Below are positions 26,001 to 39,582 of a DNA stretch of 64,000 bases, piece after piece. The notes under the pieces were generated by a model. The model saw only the letters and a program-made list of their open reading frames with translations, was not told the origin of the DNA and made no database searches. Position numbers and translations under genes: made by a program. Numbering within the stretch: position 1 is the stretch's first letter; each line of letters begins with the position of its first letter. The stretch comes from Toxoplasma gondii ME49 (taxonomy: Eukaryota > Apicomplexa > Conoidasida > Eucoccidiorida > Sarcocystidae): assembly GCF_000006565.2 (NCBI RefSeq), contig NC_031480.1:4127529-4191528 (forward strand), written 5' to 3'.

Positions 26001-29000
26001 GTGCGGTCTGGTTCACTCCGCATTCGACCGCGCGCGGGTCATACCCAATTCGAGTCGCTGCTGGAGCCAGGCACTTGAGCGAAGTCGAGTCTCCACATTT
26101 TTTCTTCAGTCCCAGCTCGCGCGACGATCTGCAGATCTGATCGCAGAGGAAAGCGAGGCGTCCAGCCACCATTCACGAGAGGCACAGCAAAGGAGGCATC
26201 CTCGGCGCTCGAAACTTTGTACCAAGTCGACGGGGAGTGAAGCGCAAAGAGCGACGCGAGTCTCCCAGAGTTCTCGCAAACAACGCGATCCTCGTCATCC
26301 GCAAGCACCTGCGAAATAACAAACGAACAGGCGCCAGTTGAGGCTGTAGCTCGGAAGGCCGCACGTGGTGGAAACGACGGCCGGAGGGAAATGTTTGGAA
26401 ATGCGGGGGAAAACGTTTGAGAATGACATCTAAGACGAGTCGAGAAGGCAGCAGACGCGAGTGAGGGCGAGAGAAAGGAAAAGAAGAAGCGAGAAAGAAT
26501 AAAGGGAACGAAGACACGAAAAATGGGACAAGGAGAAGAACCGATGCCGGAACGGGCCGTGGAACGAGACATCGGGGTGCCTGTGTTCTGAGAAGCGACA
26601 AAAATGGAGAGCTCAGTCTGTCGTGTTGGATTCGGGTGTCTGGACACTCTGCCTGATAACTCGTCTTGGTGACACACACTCGCTCTCCCTCCGGGTACCC
26701 TTTTGCTCTTTCAGAAGGGTACCACACCTTCATCCACATGCAGTTAGACGTAATACGCACATGCACCAAGGCACGACTCAGAAAATAATGGAAGAGCAGG
26801 CGTTTCAGTGAGTCGGTTTCTTTCACAAACGAAGGCGCAGATCCCGTCAAAACCCAGCATGATCACTCCTCCGAAACGGGTAGTAACAATCGCTACAGGT
26901 TGTGTATATTCACGTGTGAGGCTTTTCGGGATGGGGATAAAAGACGAATTGACCCCCCTGACTTTTTGGATCAGAGCGTGACTGTTTGCCCCCTTGTCTT
27001 TCAAACATACACTGTATAGCACCACACTCAACTCTCTGCTTAACATGGTGATGACGAAGTACACGATAGGACTTGGATCTCGTACACACAGATCTGTAAG
27101 ATCTCAACCACGCGTTCAGCTCGTAGAAGCAACAAGTGTTTACTTCCATCTCTCTGAAATGTTTTGTCCATTCTTTCGAAGCAGCGAAGCCTCGCCTTCG
27201 CACCTTGCATGCGCGGCCGGTGCTGTAGACAAGCAATTTGGTCGGTGGGCTGACGATCGGGCTTGTCCACTGGGTCTCGAGGAAATACATGCGCTGAGAT
27301 TCTTCCCCTTCTCCAGTCCGGCGACACTGAATCTGCAGATGCGAGAGAAAAAGAGACCTCATTCAAACACATGCAGTCAGTGAAGGATGAGGAGGGAGTA
27401 GAAGAGAGAGGTTTTCCTTATTCAGACGACACAAGGAGTTAACGTGTAATGCGGCAAAGAGACAGCCCAGACAGAGGAGAACGGAGAGACATGTACAAGA
27501 CCTATGATATATTTGCAGGGAGTCGAGGGGACTCTCAAGGGCTGGTAAAAGAGTGCTCAGTTGTCGGGTCTTGCACGCGATTTCAGGACCGAGGAGCACA
27601 GGCGAACGAGCCACAGCCGAGCTAGAGCGACAGGCACATGCAAAACGATGAGGATGTGTGTTTGTATATTTGCAGACTGGCCGGTAAATCTGAGGTTTCA
27701 GGCGATCTAAAGGTGCGGACAGACTTGGTTTCTCGTGTGTGTTTTCACCAGAGTGGGTGTCTGTGTGTCTTGAGAGACAAGAGATCGTACCGTCGTGAGC
27801 GAACTGGGTTGCCGCTCCTCGCGAGGAATCTTGACAGAGGAACTGGGGACATGGGGAGCCCCATCGATGTAGAGGACGCTCGCATGATCACATTGAGCAT
27901 GCAGCGAAACTGTAAAGAGCCGCACACGGAGGAATGGGACTGTCGACTGCAGAAGACCACAAACGACGAAAGAAGCAGCGTGGGGAACGGGGGAGACGAA
28001 GCATGAAGACGCGAGGCAATGCCGTGCGGGCATGGGCAAGACAAGAGAAAAGCAAGCGCAAGCTTAGCAGATGGGAAGTGCTGGCGTAGTGCGCCGAGAC
28101 AGAACCAGAGGCAGGCTGCTATGAAAACAATTCGATCTCTCAGGAGTTGAGAGACGACAAAACAACTGCAAGAAACACTCGGTCCAAGAGTGAGACGAAG
28201 GCGTGAAAGGTCCACCACAGTCGACAGTCTGTTCCCTTCGTTCTAGCAAAGAAGCATGAACACTTCACTATATATTCGCATAGAAAAAAGACCTACTGTA
28301 CGGGTCACGGACGCCCGAAGCGAGGACAAAGGCGTCGCTGGAGTGTCTGAAGAGGGGGATGAGCGAGAGGTCCTTCCCTCTGCTGTCTTGAACGGAGAAG
28401 GCTTCAAGTGTCGGCTCCGAAACCGCTTCTCTCTGATCCACGTGAAGCGTGTACACTTTCAGAGACGGTGCAGAGCTAGGATTCCGCACCTCGAGCTTGA
28501 CGTCAAATCTGAAGCGACAGGAAATACGACAAAGCGGAAAAGATAAAATCACGTGCAGTGCAAGTCAGCGCAGTGGACGGGCGGCAAGCTTGGCACATCG
28601 CCCAAAGTGACTAGCTGAAGAAGACAAAGTGTAAAAGTATGTGCTCTGCAAACCCGTCCCAGTGAAGGGGCAGAGGCAGCCGACCTCTGCGACGTGCATA
28701 AAGGCATGTAGGGACAATGCGTGTTGTTTCTTTGTGGTCAGCGATGCCAGCGGTATGAGAGGGTTGGATCGACAGGCGTTCTGTGATCGTCAGACGATTG
28801 TGACGGGACGAGCGAGTTGAGGCGCTGCACATTTTCGATAACTTTGCCACAGATGTTAAAGGGAGCCCTATTGAATGCCGGAAGACAGTGCGATTTCGAC
28901 GCCGGGTGAAAAGGGCTAGCGCCGCGTTTGCGCTGGCGTGTCGGTCGCGGCGCTTGACGTGTTCAAGAAAATTTCTATACCTTTTGGCAAGTGGAACGGG

Positions 29001-29477
29001 AAGCGCTACCCCGAGAGCTCCCCGAGGATCGACCGGATTCCCGTTTACAAACACACTCGGGAGCAGCTGCGGAGAGATGTTTCTCGGGCATTCAAATCGC
29101 GGGAGAACGATCAGCTCAGCTTGCTTGGTGGCGAATCGAACGGTGTAGTCCGGTGTATCTACGGTGAAGTTGCTGACTCGGCCGCTGCTCAGATCGATTC
29201 CCTTGAATTCGCACACGTTCTGAAGACGGAATCGCGAAGCGTTTTCTGGAAATTCCGTGCCCGCGGCGTAGACGAGCGAGACGAGACAGGAGACAGTGGC
29301 AAACAGAAAATATCGACGGGAAACGCGCAGAAAAACAAGGGGCGACGGAGACCGCCGCCTGCCTTCCCGTTGCGTGGAACACTGTAAAAACCCCTTTTCA
29401 GCAGACGCGGAGGAGCGCACTTCTTTGGATTCCATCCGCCCAGGCGCGGAGCTGCGACCGGAGACATTCGTCTCCAT
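17087..29477 (-). CDS. Polytopic membrane protein with cadherin-like ectodomain, 18 exons
   Basis: Exons: 29477-28981, 28508-28297, 27939-27791, 27332-27204, 26308-26045, 25878-25705, 25166-25086, 24760-24473, 23900-23741, 22713-22607, 21935-21747, 21231-21036, 20700-20569, 20132-20033, 19565-19460, 18563-18382, 17855-17778 and 17357-17087. All phases agree, giving about 1104 residues. An N-terminal hydrophobic segment (about 50-72) is a signal or anchor. Residues about 80-415 form a beta-rich ectodomain whose strand patterns (TPDYTVRF, VYTLHVDQRE, VLYIDGAPHVPSS, DLQIVARAG) resemble the bacterial/protist cadherin-like beta-sandwich. Residues about 418-892 hold nine or ten TM segments. The 210-residue C-terminus is hydrophilic and presumably cytosolic. 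Ectodomain plus TM bundle resembles TRP/Flc-like or other protist channel/receptor proteins; this is inference. The junctions of exons 2-3 are the least certain, since alternative donor/acceptor pairs also keep phase. It is divergent from the subtilisin gene. Confidence 0.75.
18249..18273. repeat. (TA)n tract in an intron of the membrane-protein gene
   Basis: About 25 bp of pure TA in the intron between the exons 18563-18382 and 17855-17778. A second tract in the same gene is at 23065-23086. Confidence 0.9.
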
Positions 29478-32337
29478 CGTCTGGGTTCCTCGAGAAAACG
29501 AGAGTTCTCCGGCAGCCGTTGCACAGAAAAGAACGGCACAGATGCCCACGTCCACAGCAGACAAGCAACGCTCAGACGGTTGACTTCATGCGTTTCTCGC
29601 CCCCTCAAAGTCCTTACCAATTCAGAAACTATGGGCAAGGGCTACAGCGACAAGGGAGGGACGACGCTAAACTGTGAGCGGGCCTCGCCGTCAGCTTCGG
29701 GCAGCTGGCAGCAAGACATCAGACGAGGGAAGACGAGACGATCCACAGGGAGGAAAGGGGTCGAAGTCGAAGAGGGCTTCCGGTAAAACGGTCCCTTTCC
29801 GTGCCCCATCACATCTTTGGAAATAAAAACAAGGTGGGGGAGTAAGATTTCCCGAAAGAAGGAAAACAACGCACATGCACAGGGGTGAGTCTCAGGAGCA
29901 CACGCGCGGCTCTTCCCCGCTACTTTGACCTTCCAAGTGTGTGCCGCTGCACATGTGCAGGTGTATATCTGCAAATACGCGTCTATTTATTTCCCTCTAA
30001 GGATGCACATCCACGCAGACAAAAGCAACTACGCTTTTGTCTGCGGTGGTTAGTCCGTAGTTCCCAAGAGCTCATCTCGAAGAAACAGCAAGGGGAAATG
30101 CAAGTTCAGTCACTCCAGTGTGGCCAAGGTCACTGGGCAGGAAGGGTCATTGCTAGGCGCCGAGTGCATAGCGTCGCCGTTCTTTTATTCATGGTCAATC
30201 CGAAGCAGAGGACGAAGATTGCCCTGTTCCACTGAGACTTCGATGAAGGACAGTGTCGAGAACTCATGGAAACTGTTTGTTCAAAGCAACGCGTGAAGTG
30301 CCTCAGTTCTTTTGGGCTTTGGACCTGTGAATACCCTGCGTCATCTGCATGTCAAACGGGGGTCCGCGTTCGCCCGATGCAGGTACAGTCTTTGTGAAGA
30401 AAACCGATAAGCGGCGATGGAATGCAAGTAACCAAGTGTGGCGCCTGAATTAGAGAGTTCCTCATTAGAAAAAACAAGTGGCGAGACGACAAGTGGCCAT
30501 GTTCAGCCAGTCGGCCTGCTGCAGTCGCGGTAGCTGCAGATCATCCAGAGTATCCAAATTGCGCCGTGTGGGAGAAGAACGCTGCAATTCGCCTGTCTCG
30601 TTGCCGAGGAACAACTCAGAGATGGAGTCCCTCACGAGGATTTGCAGGTTTTTTACTGCTAGTTTCGATCCTCGCAACTAACATCCGCTTTTCTCCGAAC
30701 TGTGGTCGAATGACGACCAGGACAGGAAACGCAATACTTCTTCTGTGTAGCATTAAAATTAGCCATTTAGATAAGCGAGTGTAAAAAAGGTGAAAGCGAA
30801 ACCAGCTCCGCCGCTGAATGGAAAGAGATCTTACCGGCGTTTTTGGTTCCTCAGGCGGCACAAACGAAGAACGCGACAGACATCGTGGGAAAGTTATGAG
30901 AGGCTCCAGTACGCAAATCGAGTAATTACTCGACAGCACCTCTAAATCACTTGTTGCTACATCGGCTAAGAGAACACGACTGTTTTGCGAAAGTTCTCAA
31001 ATGGTAGCGAGCCCCGACGTTTTCGTTCTAGGGTGTTTCGTAGTGGACGTCAACGGTAGAACCGACGAATATCCAAGTCGATCTAACGTCCGCAGCGCGT
31101 CGTCGGCCAAACGCACAAAAGCCTCATTGCCCCGGACGGTGGACGAGTGGTCGAATCTTTCACAGAGCCTCGCATACCACATATCCTGTCTGCAATCTAT
31201 GCTGGTAGCGGCACGTGAACCCAGCCGTCGACGCGGGAAAAGAATTATCCCTCATACCCCTTTGTTTCTGGTAAAGAAGCATGCCAATGCCATAATGACG
31301 AGCCACGGTCGAAAACTGTTTTGCCGTACAAGTCGCTTTCTTCCACGTTGACATGGAAACCTGATACATCGACTGGATGTAGGAAGATGTGCGGAACACG
31401 ACCTGTAGTGCGGCACTCACCTACGCTGATGATCAAAATCAGTAGAGGTTATATGATGGATAAATTTGATAGGGGAAGCCCGGATTGTCTCATCCTCACT
31501 TGATTTCCGTTCTTCAAAAGATTGCTCTGTCTTGGATAGAGGGCTTCCACCCATGGCATACACTTATCGTGATTTGCGAGCAAATCAAACCATAAGAATC
31601 ACAGATGAAGAAACTCGTTTCCATATAGCTGGGGTATTATATGGACGTGGACATGGTCCACAAGCTGTTCCCAAAAGCCGTAGCGGCTCCATGGGAGAAA
31701 AAATGATTCCTCAACTACGCAGTCTGCTCGCGGCAACTTTGCCGTGAGAGCTCTCAGAATGTCAGGACGAGGCACGATTCTTTGGTGTCCATTTTAGAGT
31801 TTTTTCTTGCTCTTCCCGGCACTGCAAACGGGTGAACGTATCGTGAGCCTGACGTGAGAGCTTCTTGTTGTCAACCAGCTTGTATACTGTTTGTCGTTGG
31901 CATTACCAAAGGCCCCTCTGGCCTTGCAGCAGAAGAAGCAGTACCGTTTACGTGGCGTGACCCGCCACTTGGCTTCTGGTGAGACGCTATCAACAGCTTG
32001 TGTATTTAGCACCGACACAAACAGCAGCTTACTGATGTCGTTTCAGTTCTTCTTTCAGTACGGTCAGCATTCGTTGTTTCCGGGAACCCTGTCTATTTGA
32101 ATACGCCTACTTGCACATACGTGTAAACACGTAGGTGTACCCACTGATTCGTAAGTTCACCGGACACATCGTATCTCTACAGCACCAATTCTTTTGCTGC
32201 ATTCACTGTTTTTCGAAACTCTGCTGTTTGGATGCTCAGGTTTTCAATTTAGTCTGGCTAATCCTTCTGCAAGAACTCCGCTAGTATCGGCGAGATTTTG
32301 GCTACTCCCCTCCGCGTATCCTTACAGAACCTGGAGG
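29478..32337. other. Divergent intergenic region between membrane-protein and subtilisin genes
   Basis: Both flanking genes start here and point away from each other, so both promoters should lie in this 2.9 kb. Several short frames exist, the best being an ATG at 31553 giving 64 residues in AT-richer DNA, but none has family or splice support. Confidence 0.45.
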
Positions 32338-34663
32338 ATGGCGGGCTGTCGCGAGCGAGGCCGTTCCCTCTGGCTGTTGTCAACACTATTTCTGGCATTT
32401 TCGGGAACACCCTTCCGGTTACCTCTTATCGCATTTGCTGCCACAAACGGTCCACATGGAACAACGCTTCTCCTAACTTATATGCCTGAGTGTGTAGACA
32501 GCGGGGCGACAATGAGGGCGCTGCGGAGGTCTCTATCTCGGAATTCTGCATACAAAGCTTCCCACAAAAGTGGTCTCCGAATGAACGAAAGTGCCCATGA
32601 GTAAGAACACGCACGTAATCTGTTTCGGGAGAAGTGAGAAGTGCCGAATAGCAAGGTATGGTTTTGAAGGCCTTGCCTGACACAATCTCATAGAACACTG
32701 CAGTGTTATGAATCGCGGGGGTTTCCCTCCCGAAATATCGGCGACGATGAGCCACAGAACCAATGCACCCTTAAAAAGATGGACGGCAGGAAAAAGCAGC
32801 ATATAACAACCGTTAAGAAACGTGCTGCAGGCGATACATTGTATGAAAAGTCCTTTTACCTGACATCCGAGGCGTCTTAGGGATTCAAACGTACTCACGC
32901 GAAAAAGACATCTACACAGACGCGCCAAATGATTTGTTTCCTGTCATTTTCGCTGCGTTCCAGGGACATCGAAGCAATTCCTCTAACAGCGCGCGTTATT
33001 GACGAGTACGCCGCGTACCGGACGAAAGTGATATCTCTGGATTCTGCGAAGCAGCCTGAACAGGTGGGTGAGGACTTCGAGCCCGTGCGCTGCAGCATTT
33101 CAGAAGAATCTCTAAAGCGCGTTGGTGTTGACGTCATTGAATTGCGGAACTGCGAGATGGTCGGCGGCGACGAAATGAAAGAGGCGCTGGAAACGGATCC
33201 ATGTGTGGCGTCTGTTGAGTACGATGAGGAGCTCTCGATCGACAGCCTGCAATTTCCGGCAGCCGAACGTGACACCAGCGAAGACGACCCACACGCGAAC
33301 TCGCCCTCCCCTTCATCCGACCGGTTTTCCGACAGAAGGCGCATCGCCACCACATCCCCATCCGCGGCAAACTCCATCGGAGAGCCTCTGGTTTCTGTGG
33401 ATGCACCTGCAGATGGCGGTGCGGGCTACTGGCGTGACAAGTCGGGTCTGAACGATTCTCTGTACGACTTGGCAGACTGCGACCCGAAGCGCGTTGTTGC
33501 AGTCATCGACACGGGGGTATCTTACACCCACCCTGCACTAGTGAAAAACATGTGGGTGAACCAGAACGAGATCTCTGGCAACGGAATCGACGACGACAGC
33601 AACGGCTTCATCGACGACGTGTACGGTTTCAACTTCCGCGAAAACAAAGGCGACCCCATGGACGACCACGGCCACGGCACGCATGTCGCCGGCATCATCG
33701 GGGCGATCAAGGACCAAAACTCCCGGGTGAAAGGCGTCTGTGGGAACACGAGCATTGCCGCGCTTAAGTTCATGGGTGCAAACGGAAACGGGTCGACGTC
33801 AGATGCCATCAAGGCTCTCAACTACGCCGTCCAGATGGGAATTCCCCTCAGCTGCAACAGCTGGGGCGGTCCCACCTGGTCCGAGGCGCTGATTGCGGCT
33901 CTGGAAGCGGCCGAGAGCGTCGGTCACCTTTTCATTGCCGCGGCGGGAAACCAAGGAAGAAACACCGACGAAATTCCGCATTACCCTGCCTCGTACCGGC
34001 TCGCAAACGTAGTCAGCGTGGCTGCGACAAACTCCGAGGACCAACTCGCTCCCTTCAGCAACCGGGGAGCGGCCACGGTTGACCTTGCGGCGCCCGGCGT
34101 TAAAATCCTCTCTACCTTTCCGCCAGACCAGTTTCGCGAACTTTCCGGAACCTCCATGGCTACGCCCGTGGTCGCGGGCGTCGCCGCCATCCTCATGTCC
34201 TTGCCCTACAAAGACACAAAACAAATCAAGACAGCCCTGGTCAACGGAGTCGACAAGATGCCTGCAACGCAAGGTACGACCGGGAGAAAAGCGGGAGAAG
34301 GTGCAAGACCAGAAAACGTAGAAGATTCATCAGGACAGCGACATGCACATAGGACCATACGACAAATGTATGCACTTGTATGTACACAGATGTTGATATA
34401 CCTTGATAAAGGTCAGATGGAGGACTCGGAGTATGAATTCTGCGCAACCATGTCCTGTGAAAACTCTGTGTCTTGCCCCAGGCTTTGTTAAGTCCGGCGG
34501 TCGGGTGAACGCAAGCAGGTCACTTTCTTGGCTCGCGCTTGAGCTTGATTTGGGGGAAGACATGAAGGCGCGGAGGAAAGAAACAGAGATAGAGGTAAAC
34601 GATACAGAAGTTGAGGAGGGTCGCATCGAACATTCTTTAGCCGTCGAACCTGTTGCTGCTTGA
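32338..34663 (+). CDS. Subtilisin-like serine protease (family S8), three exons
   Basis: Exons 32338-32600, 32964-34273 and 34482-34663 join in phase to about 584 residues. The ATG at 32338 opens a signal peptide (SLWLLSTLFLAFSG). A propeptide of the I9 type follows (DVIELRNCEMVGGDEMKEAL, then VASVEYDEELSI) and then an acidic/Ser-rich linker. The catalytic domain has the full triad and oxyanion residue: Asp270 in VIDTGVS, His325 in GHGTHVAG, Asn386 in CNSWGG and Ser485 in SGTSMATP. The short C-terminus after the domain is charged and has no TM segment, unlike the larger membrane-bound or GPI-type SUBs. It should be a secreted or secretory-pathway protease that removes its own prodomain. In coccidia such enzymes trim microneme and rhoptry proteins, but the substrate here is unknown. 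The SUB number cannot be assigned by eye. Confidence 0.93.
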
Positions 34664-36554
34664 AGACGGAAACTAGAAAGGCGATGACGTGCATGAATAT
34701 GAGGGGTCTCAACAGATGTTCAACCAAAAGGTAACTCAAGGACATGTTGCCAACGTGTTTCACCACTTTGTGGCACCGACAATTCAAAATGAGAGAACAA
34801 CCAAGGTCCGAGCGTGTAGATATGTAACTCAGTTTGCGTATGCGTCAAGACAAAATATCTTTCGTATTAATGACGAAGCGTGGCAAGTTGTACCTCTGCA
34901 AAGAAGTGTATCTCTGTTAACGCTTTCTTGCATATATTTCATTTTCTTCTCAATGCCCGTCTACACATACACCCTTGAAAGGAAAGGCTGGAATAGAGCG
35001 GTAGAGTCACTAGAATGTCTTTCGTGGGTCGGGGTTTGTCGCCAAGTAGCTGTGTCTGCGTCTGTGAAACACTGCGACTCCTGGTTTTTGTCGGTAAGGC
35101 CACCTCTGTCAATATTCTGCATTCGTTGCCGTTCATCTGCAAAACACCATCTGCTGGTGTACATGCTCAGTTAGCAAGTTTCCTAGGTCGATGGACCAAT
35201 TTGAATCGCAACCATGTGTGGACAACAAAACGTTACCCCTAATCCTTTTTTCTGGCACACCCTTCTGCAGACTCCCCCCTAGTGAACATGAATCCTGCAG
35301 GTAGTTCCAGCGATTCACTTTCACTTCTAGTACAGCGATGCAAAAACTCCGACCACTTGAGGGAGATTGTATTTCGTGCGCGTACGGTGGAGCTTTTTTT
35401 CGGCTGAAAGAAAGCCACCAGAACACAGAGCTACTACGCATTCACACAGAGTGCGAACACCATGGCAGTGCTGTTGCTTCTAAGTGACTGAACTTCCACG
35501 TCCGAAGGAAGGAAAACTCCAAACGTCTCGGCTTCTAAAGTGGCTTGTGGCATGTGCGCTTACAATACGGTCATCGTGCAAAAGGGGCTACGCCATCGCC
35601 TTAACGAGACAACGCACATGATCATAATAGAAAGACCAGCACTGGACGGTTTCATTTTTGTTCGATCTTCCTCGCTTAATCTTGTCATACGTGTTAAGTT
35701 TATGCTTGTTATAAGTCCAAGAGTAGCGGAGAAGTTAGCGCATAAGATATTTAACCGAGAAGCTGTTTCGTAATGAACGAAGCTTTCTCAGCAGCTGTTG
35801 CAGACCGGTGAACCTGAAGCCAGTTGTGCAGTAAGGAAAAGAAGTATTCAGTATCGCTTTGACTGACTTCGATTTTCCGGCAAAAGAACGACCATGGTGA
35901 TATCAGAGAAGGACATGCGTCGTTTCGATAGTTGCAGACTGTCTATCCCCGTTCAAAATGCCAAGATGGCGAATGATACACTGGGTGTACCTTGGGTTCT
36001 CACGAGTAGATACACGCCTCCCTAGTAACCGAACTGAATGCCGTACAGCAAGCGTGGATGCCGACTGGATTACAGACCCCGCTCGCATGCGTTCCAAAGT
36101 TGCCTGCACGAGAATTGTAGTGCCGACCACGAACGACCAGCGAGGTAGAATGCTGCACCTCAGTAGACGGAGAAAGTAAACGACGTCCACATGGTGTAGT
36201 GGCACACCACGAGAATACTCGAAGGGCCACCGAGACGTTCTTCCGCGAAAAGACAACACTCCCGCAGCGAGTCACGCTCACCCCAAGAGCCGCACCTGAA
36301 TCGTTCTGCCATAACTGTCACCACTTGTCTCACATCCACGCACCACTTCATCTAATCCGTCCCTGCCACGACTAACGCCCGGCTGGAGCGCCAAATATGT
36401 GACAGGTTTAATATGCCATACCAATTGATCGTGAGTCGTGACGGCGTTTCGCTCGTTATATACATCTACTTGTCCCTCGCTCGTTCCTTGCCAGCAGCCA
36501 TCCAGACGCGCTCCACTCCTTTCGCAGCTGCGCACCGGGTGTAGGTACACTCGG
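34664..36554. other. Convergent spacer between subtilisin and CPP1-like genes
   Basis: Both genes end here (stops at 34663 and 36555). A 77-codon frame at 35540-35773 in AT-rich DNA is not supported by context. No RNA gene is recognised. Confidence 0.45.
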
Positions 36555-38400
36555 TCAGTCGTCGAGTGGACCACTGAGGTCGTCGTCGCCGGCGTCGTCG
36601 TCGTCGCTGCCGTCCTGAACCTTTGGACGCGAATCGTCGGCATCAAAATCATCTTCTGCATCGTCGAAATTGTCTCCGTCCACCGGCTCGTGAGTGCGGT
36701 ACGCCACGGCACTCAACCACCACTGGAGAATGACCATCGCAGCTACGACGCTCTCCGGTCGCAAACCCAATGGCAGGCGACCAATCTGCACAGACGTCAT
36801 CGAACAGACGACCCAAAAGCCCCTTCACACCCACAGACAACCATACGCGAACTGCCTGTACATATACCCGTACACTTATTGTACATGTTTATGAATATCT
36901 TTGTGGAGGCAACACTGGGGTGTGGTAATGGATAGGCTCAGACAACTGTGAGAATCAGCTGAATGTAGGGGCGTTGTCTACAAACTCACCACAGGGAGGA
37001 TTGTGAATAAAGTTGCCACGAGAGATGCGTGGGTGCCTCCCGATTCACATCAGTGCCAGCATGCACTCATGCATCCATGCACACTTAGCACAGCGGCGAG
37101 CGCTGTTATTACGGTGTATGCATGTACGCCAACTAAGGTGGTCCTCGGTGCCAGAGGAGGAACCCGTGGACAGAACGAGTGCATGCGCCAACGAGCGCAG
37201 ATGGAGAAACTTGTTTATCCGCGTATACACGAGAAATTGAAATGCCAAGAATCCCTCGAAAAAGAACATACACAGATACCGACTCCCAAGTGACAAACAC
37301 AGATACGCGGGACTGCTTTTTGTCTCTTTGTCAATGTAAAGGTGAATGAAAGTCTTCTGCTTTTCTGTGTCTTCTTTGCCTACCGCAGTCAGCAGCGCCG
37401 AAGCACCGGCAACGCCAAGAACTGCATGCAAAAGAAGAAGCCCGCCAGTCCACAGCAGGGTCTTCAATGTCGGCGGACTAAACCCCCTTTGGCCTCCCGC
37501 AGATTGTGGGTTCTGAAAAAAACAGGGAGCAAAAAACACATGGCTTGAAAAGGCACACACATAGACAGTCATAAAAAAGAAAAACATGTTTCTGTACACA
37601 TGCGCATTTCCTAAACGCACCCATATATGTATATATATATAAAAGGTATTCTACCTTTCTGTTCACTGTCACTCCTTAGGAATCTGCATCTCCCCCTATC
37701 TGTAGACACCTTTGATTGTATATACATATATATATATATATATATGCGTATAAGCATGCATCCCTATGTTTACATGGATAAAACTGGAGGGAACGTTATG
37801 AAAGGGTGTAAGATAGGCGAATGTAAAGAGTTGGCGAGAGGTCGCTCCAGGGCGACGAGGAAGTTGTGAGGGAGAAGCGAAAGGGCACACGGTGGCAGGA
37901 GGATAACAGAGAGAAGACTGTGTGTTGTCTCGGCTCTCCTCACGTACCGCACTGCTGTCGATCTTTCCCATGTAGCTTGCGGCTAAGCCAAAGGCGGTGG
38001 TCAACGCAGGCGTAATGAGCTTCGATGAAGATAAACTAACGAGTGCCAAGGGAACGAAGAAACCTCCCGTAGATGACACCCTAGCGAGGTCGAACCTGCA
38101 GACCACGCAGTGTACAGACACCTCCACGCAGTGTACAGACACCACCAGAGGGCGGGAAGCTTCACGCGAATTCTTGCACGGAGCTTTCGTCAACCCTGTT
38201 CGGTCAGCGCGCGATTCAGCGCCTTATCCTCTCTCGAGTTTCAAGGCGTGAAGTTCACGAAACCCAGCAAATCAGGCGGAATCCAGAAAGCCATGTGTCA
38301 GCCAAACTGCATCACTTTGCAGTCCTTGTAGATCACTCGGATCCTTTACGTGGTACACACTGACATCTGTATTTATTTACATGGATGGGAATCTATGTCA

Positions 38401-38431
<31 letters not shown>

Positions 38432-39539
38432 TTAGATACTCATGCGGATCTATGATCAGAGACAGGTGAACGACGAGTGGACATACATACACTCACAGAC
38501 ACACAGAGGCCAGCGCCCACAGCAATGGACACACAGATATTCACCTACGTCTGGGTGTCGAAAGATATGCCACTGCACAGAGCAAACATCTGCTTTTCAA
38601 CTCGGAATTCTCTCGTTCTTTGTACCTTCTCAAAAGGCCGTCTTGCCGCTTGTCATCTTCCCTCGAAATGTCGCGAAATACACCACTTCTGTCGCCCAGA
38701 CCCATCATGATTTCCTTGATTTCTCTGGGCGCATCCACCTGACTCATGTAGGCCGGGTCCTCTTCACTCGGGAAGCCGCTGCGGAAACGGGCAGAAAGAA
38801 AAAGTCGTCAAAACCAATGAAAGGCACAAGGGGAAAAGCTCTACGACGGTGAAAGACAACAACACCCTCACAGAAGCTGACGGTAGACACAGCCCTCAGA
38901 GGAGACAACACACAATCAACTGGATGCTGAGATGCAGCTATGAGATGAAAAAGCCTATACATATATATGGCATATATATGGAGAGAGACATATGCATCTG
39001 TGAACGTAAATTTACAGACGAGGAGTCTGCATCGGTTCTTTTTGTCCGGTGTGGATGCATCAGCGAATGAAAGAGAGGAACCAAGTGAGAAAGCGAACTG
39101 GAGAAAACGGACCTGTCCCAGTCAACGTCGTGGACAGGAGGTTGCTTGCGGCCGAAAATCCATGAGAAGAGTTTGGAAAGTCGCGACGGCGGGGGCTGGT
39201 GCTGGCGCTCATATCTCCGACAGATTTCGAGGAAGTCTTTGTTAAATCGTTTCCCAGAAATCTGCAGAAACGCAGTTTCCATCTTCTTCAAGGTGCGTTC
39301 GTCCTCCACTTCGCTGTGCTTCATCTCGTACGCCTGCTGAACTTCCCACCACGGTGCCTGGGGCGAAACGCCCAACTCCCGATAAAAGTCCAAGTCCTCT
39401 TGCGCTAGAAAACATCGGAAAATAAGAATAAACGGAAGACGCGGAACCTCAGAAAAGAAAAAGAACATTTCTCTCCGTATGCACGTACACATATCCATAT
39501 ACGAAAATATGATCTGCAGGCATGCGTCTGTCTTTGGAA

Positions 39540-39582
<43 letters not shown>

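Noticed and set aside
35540..35773. 77-codon frame in AT-rich spacer
   Set aside because: No neighbour exon in phase, no family resemblance, and both flanking genes end before it.
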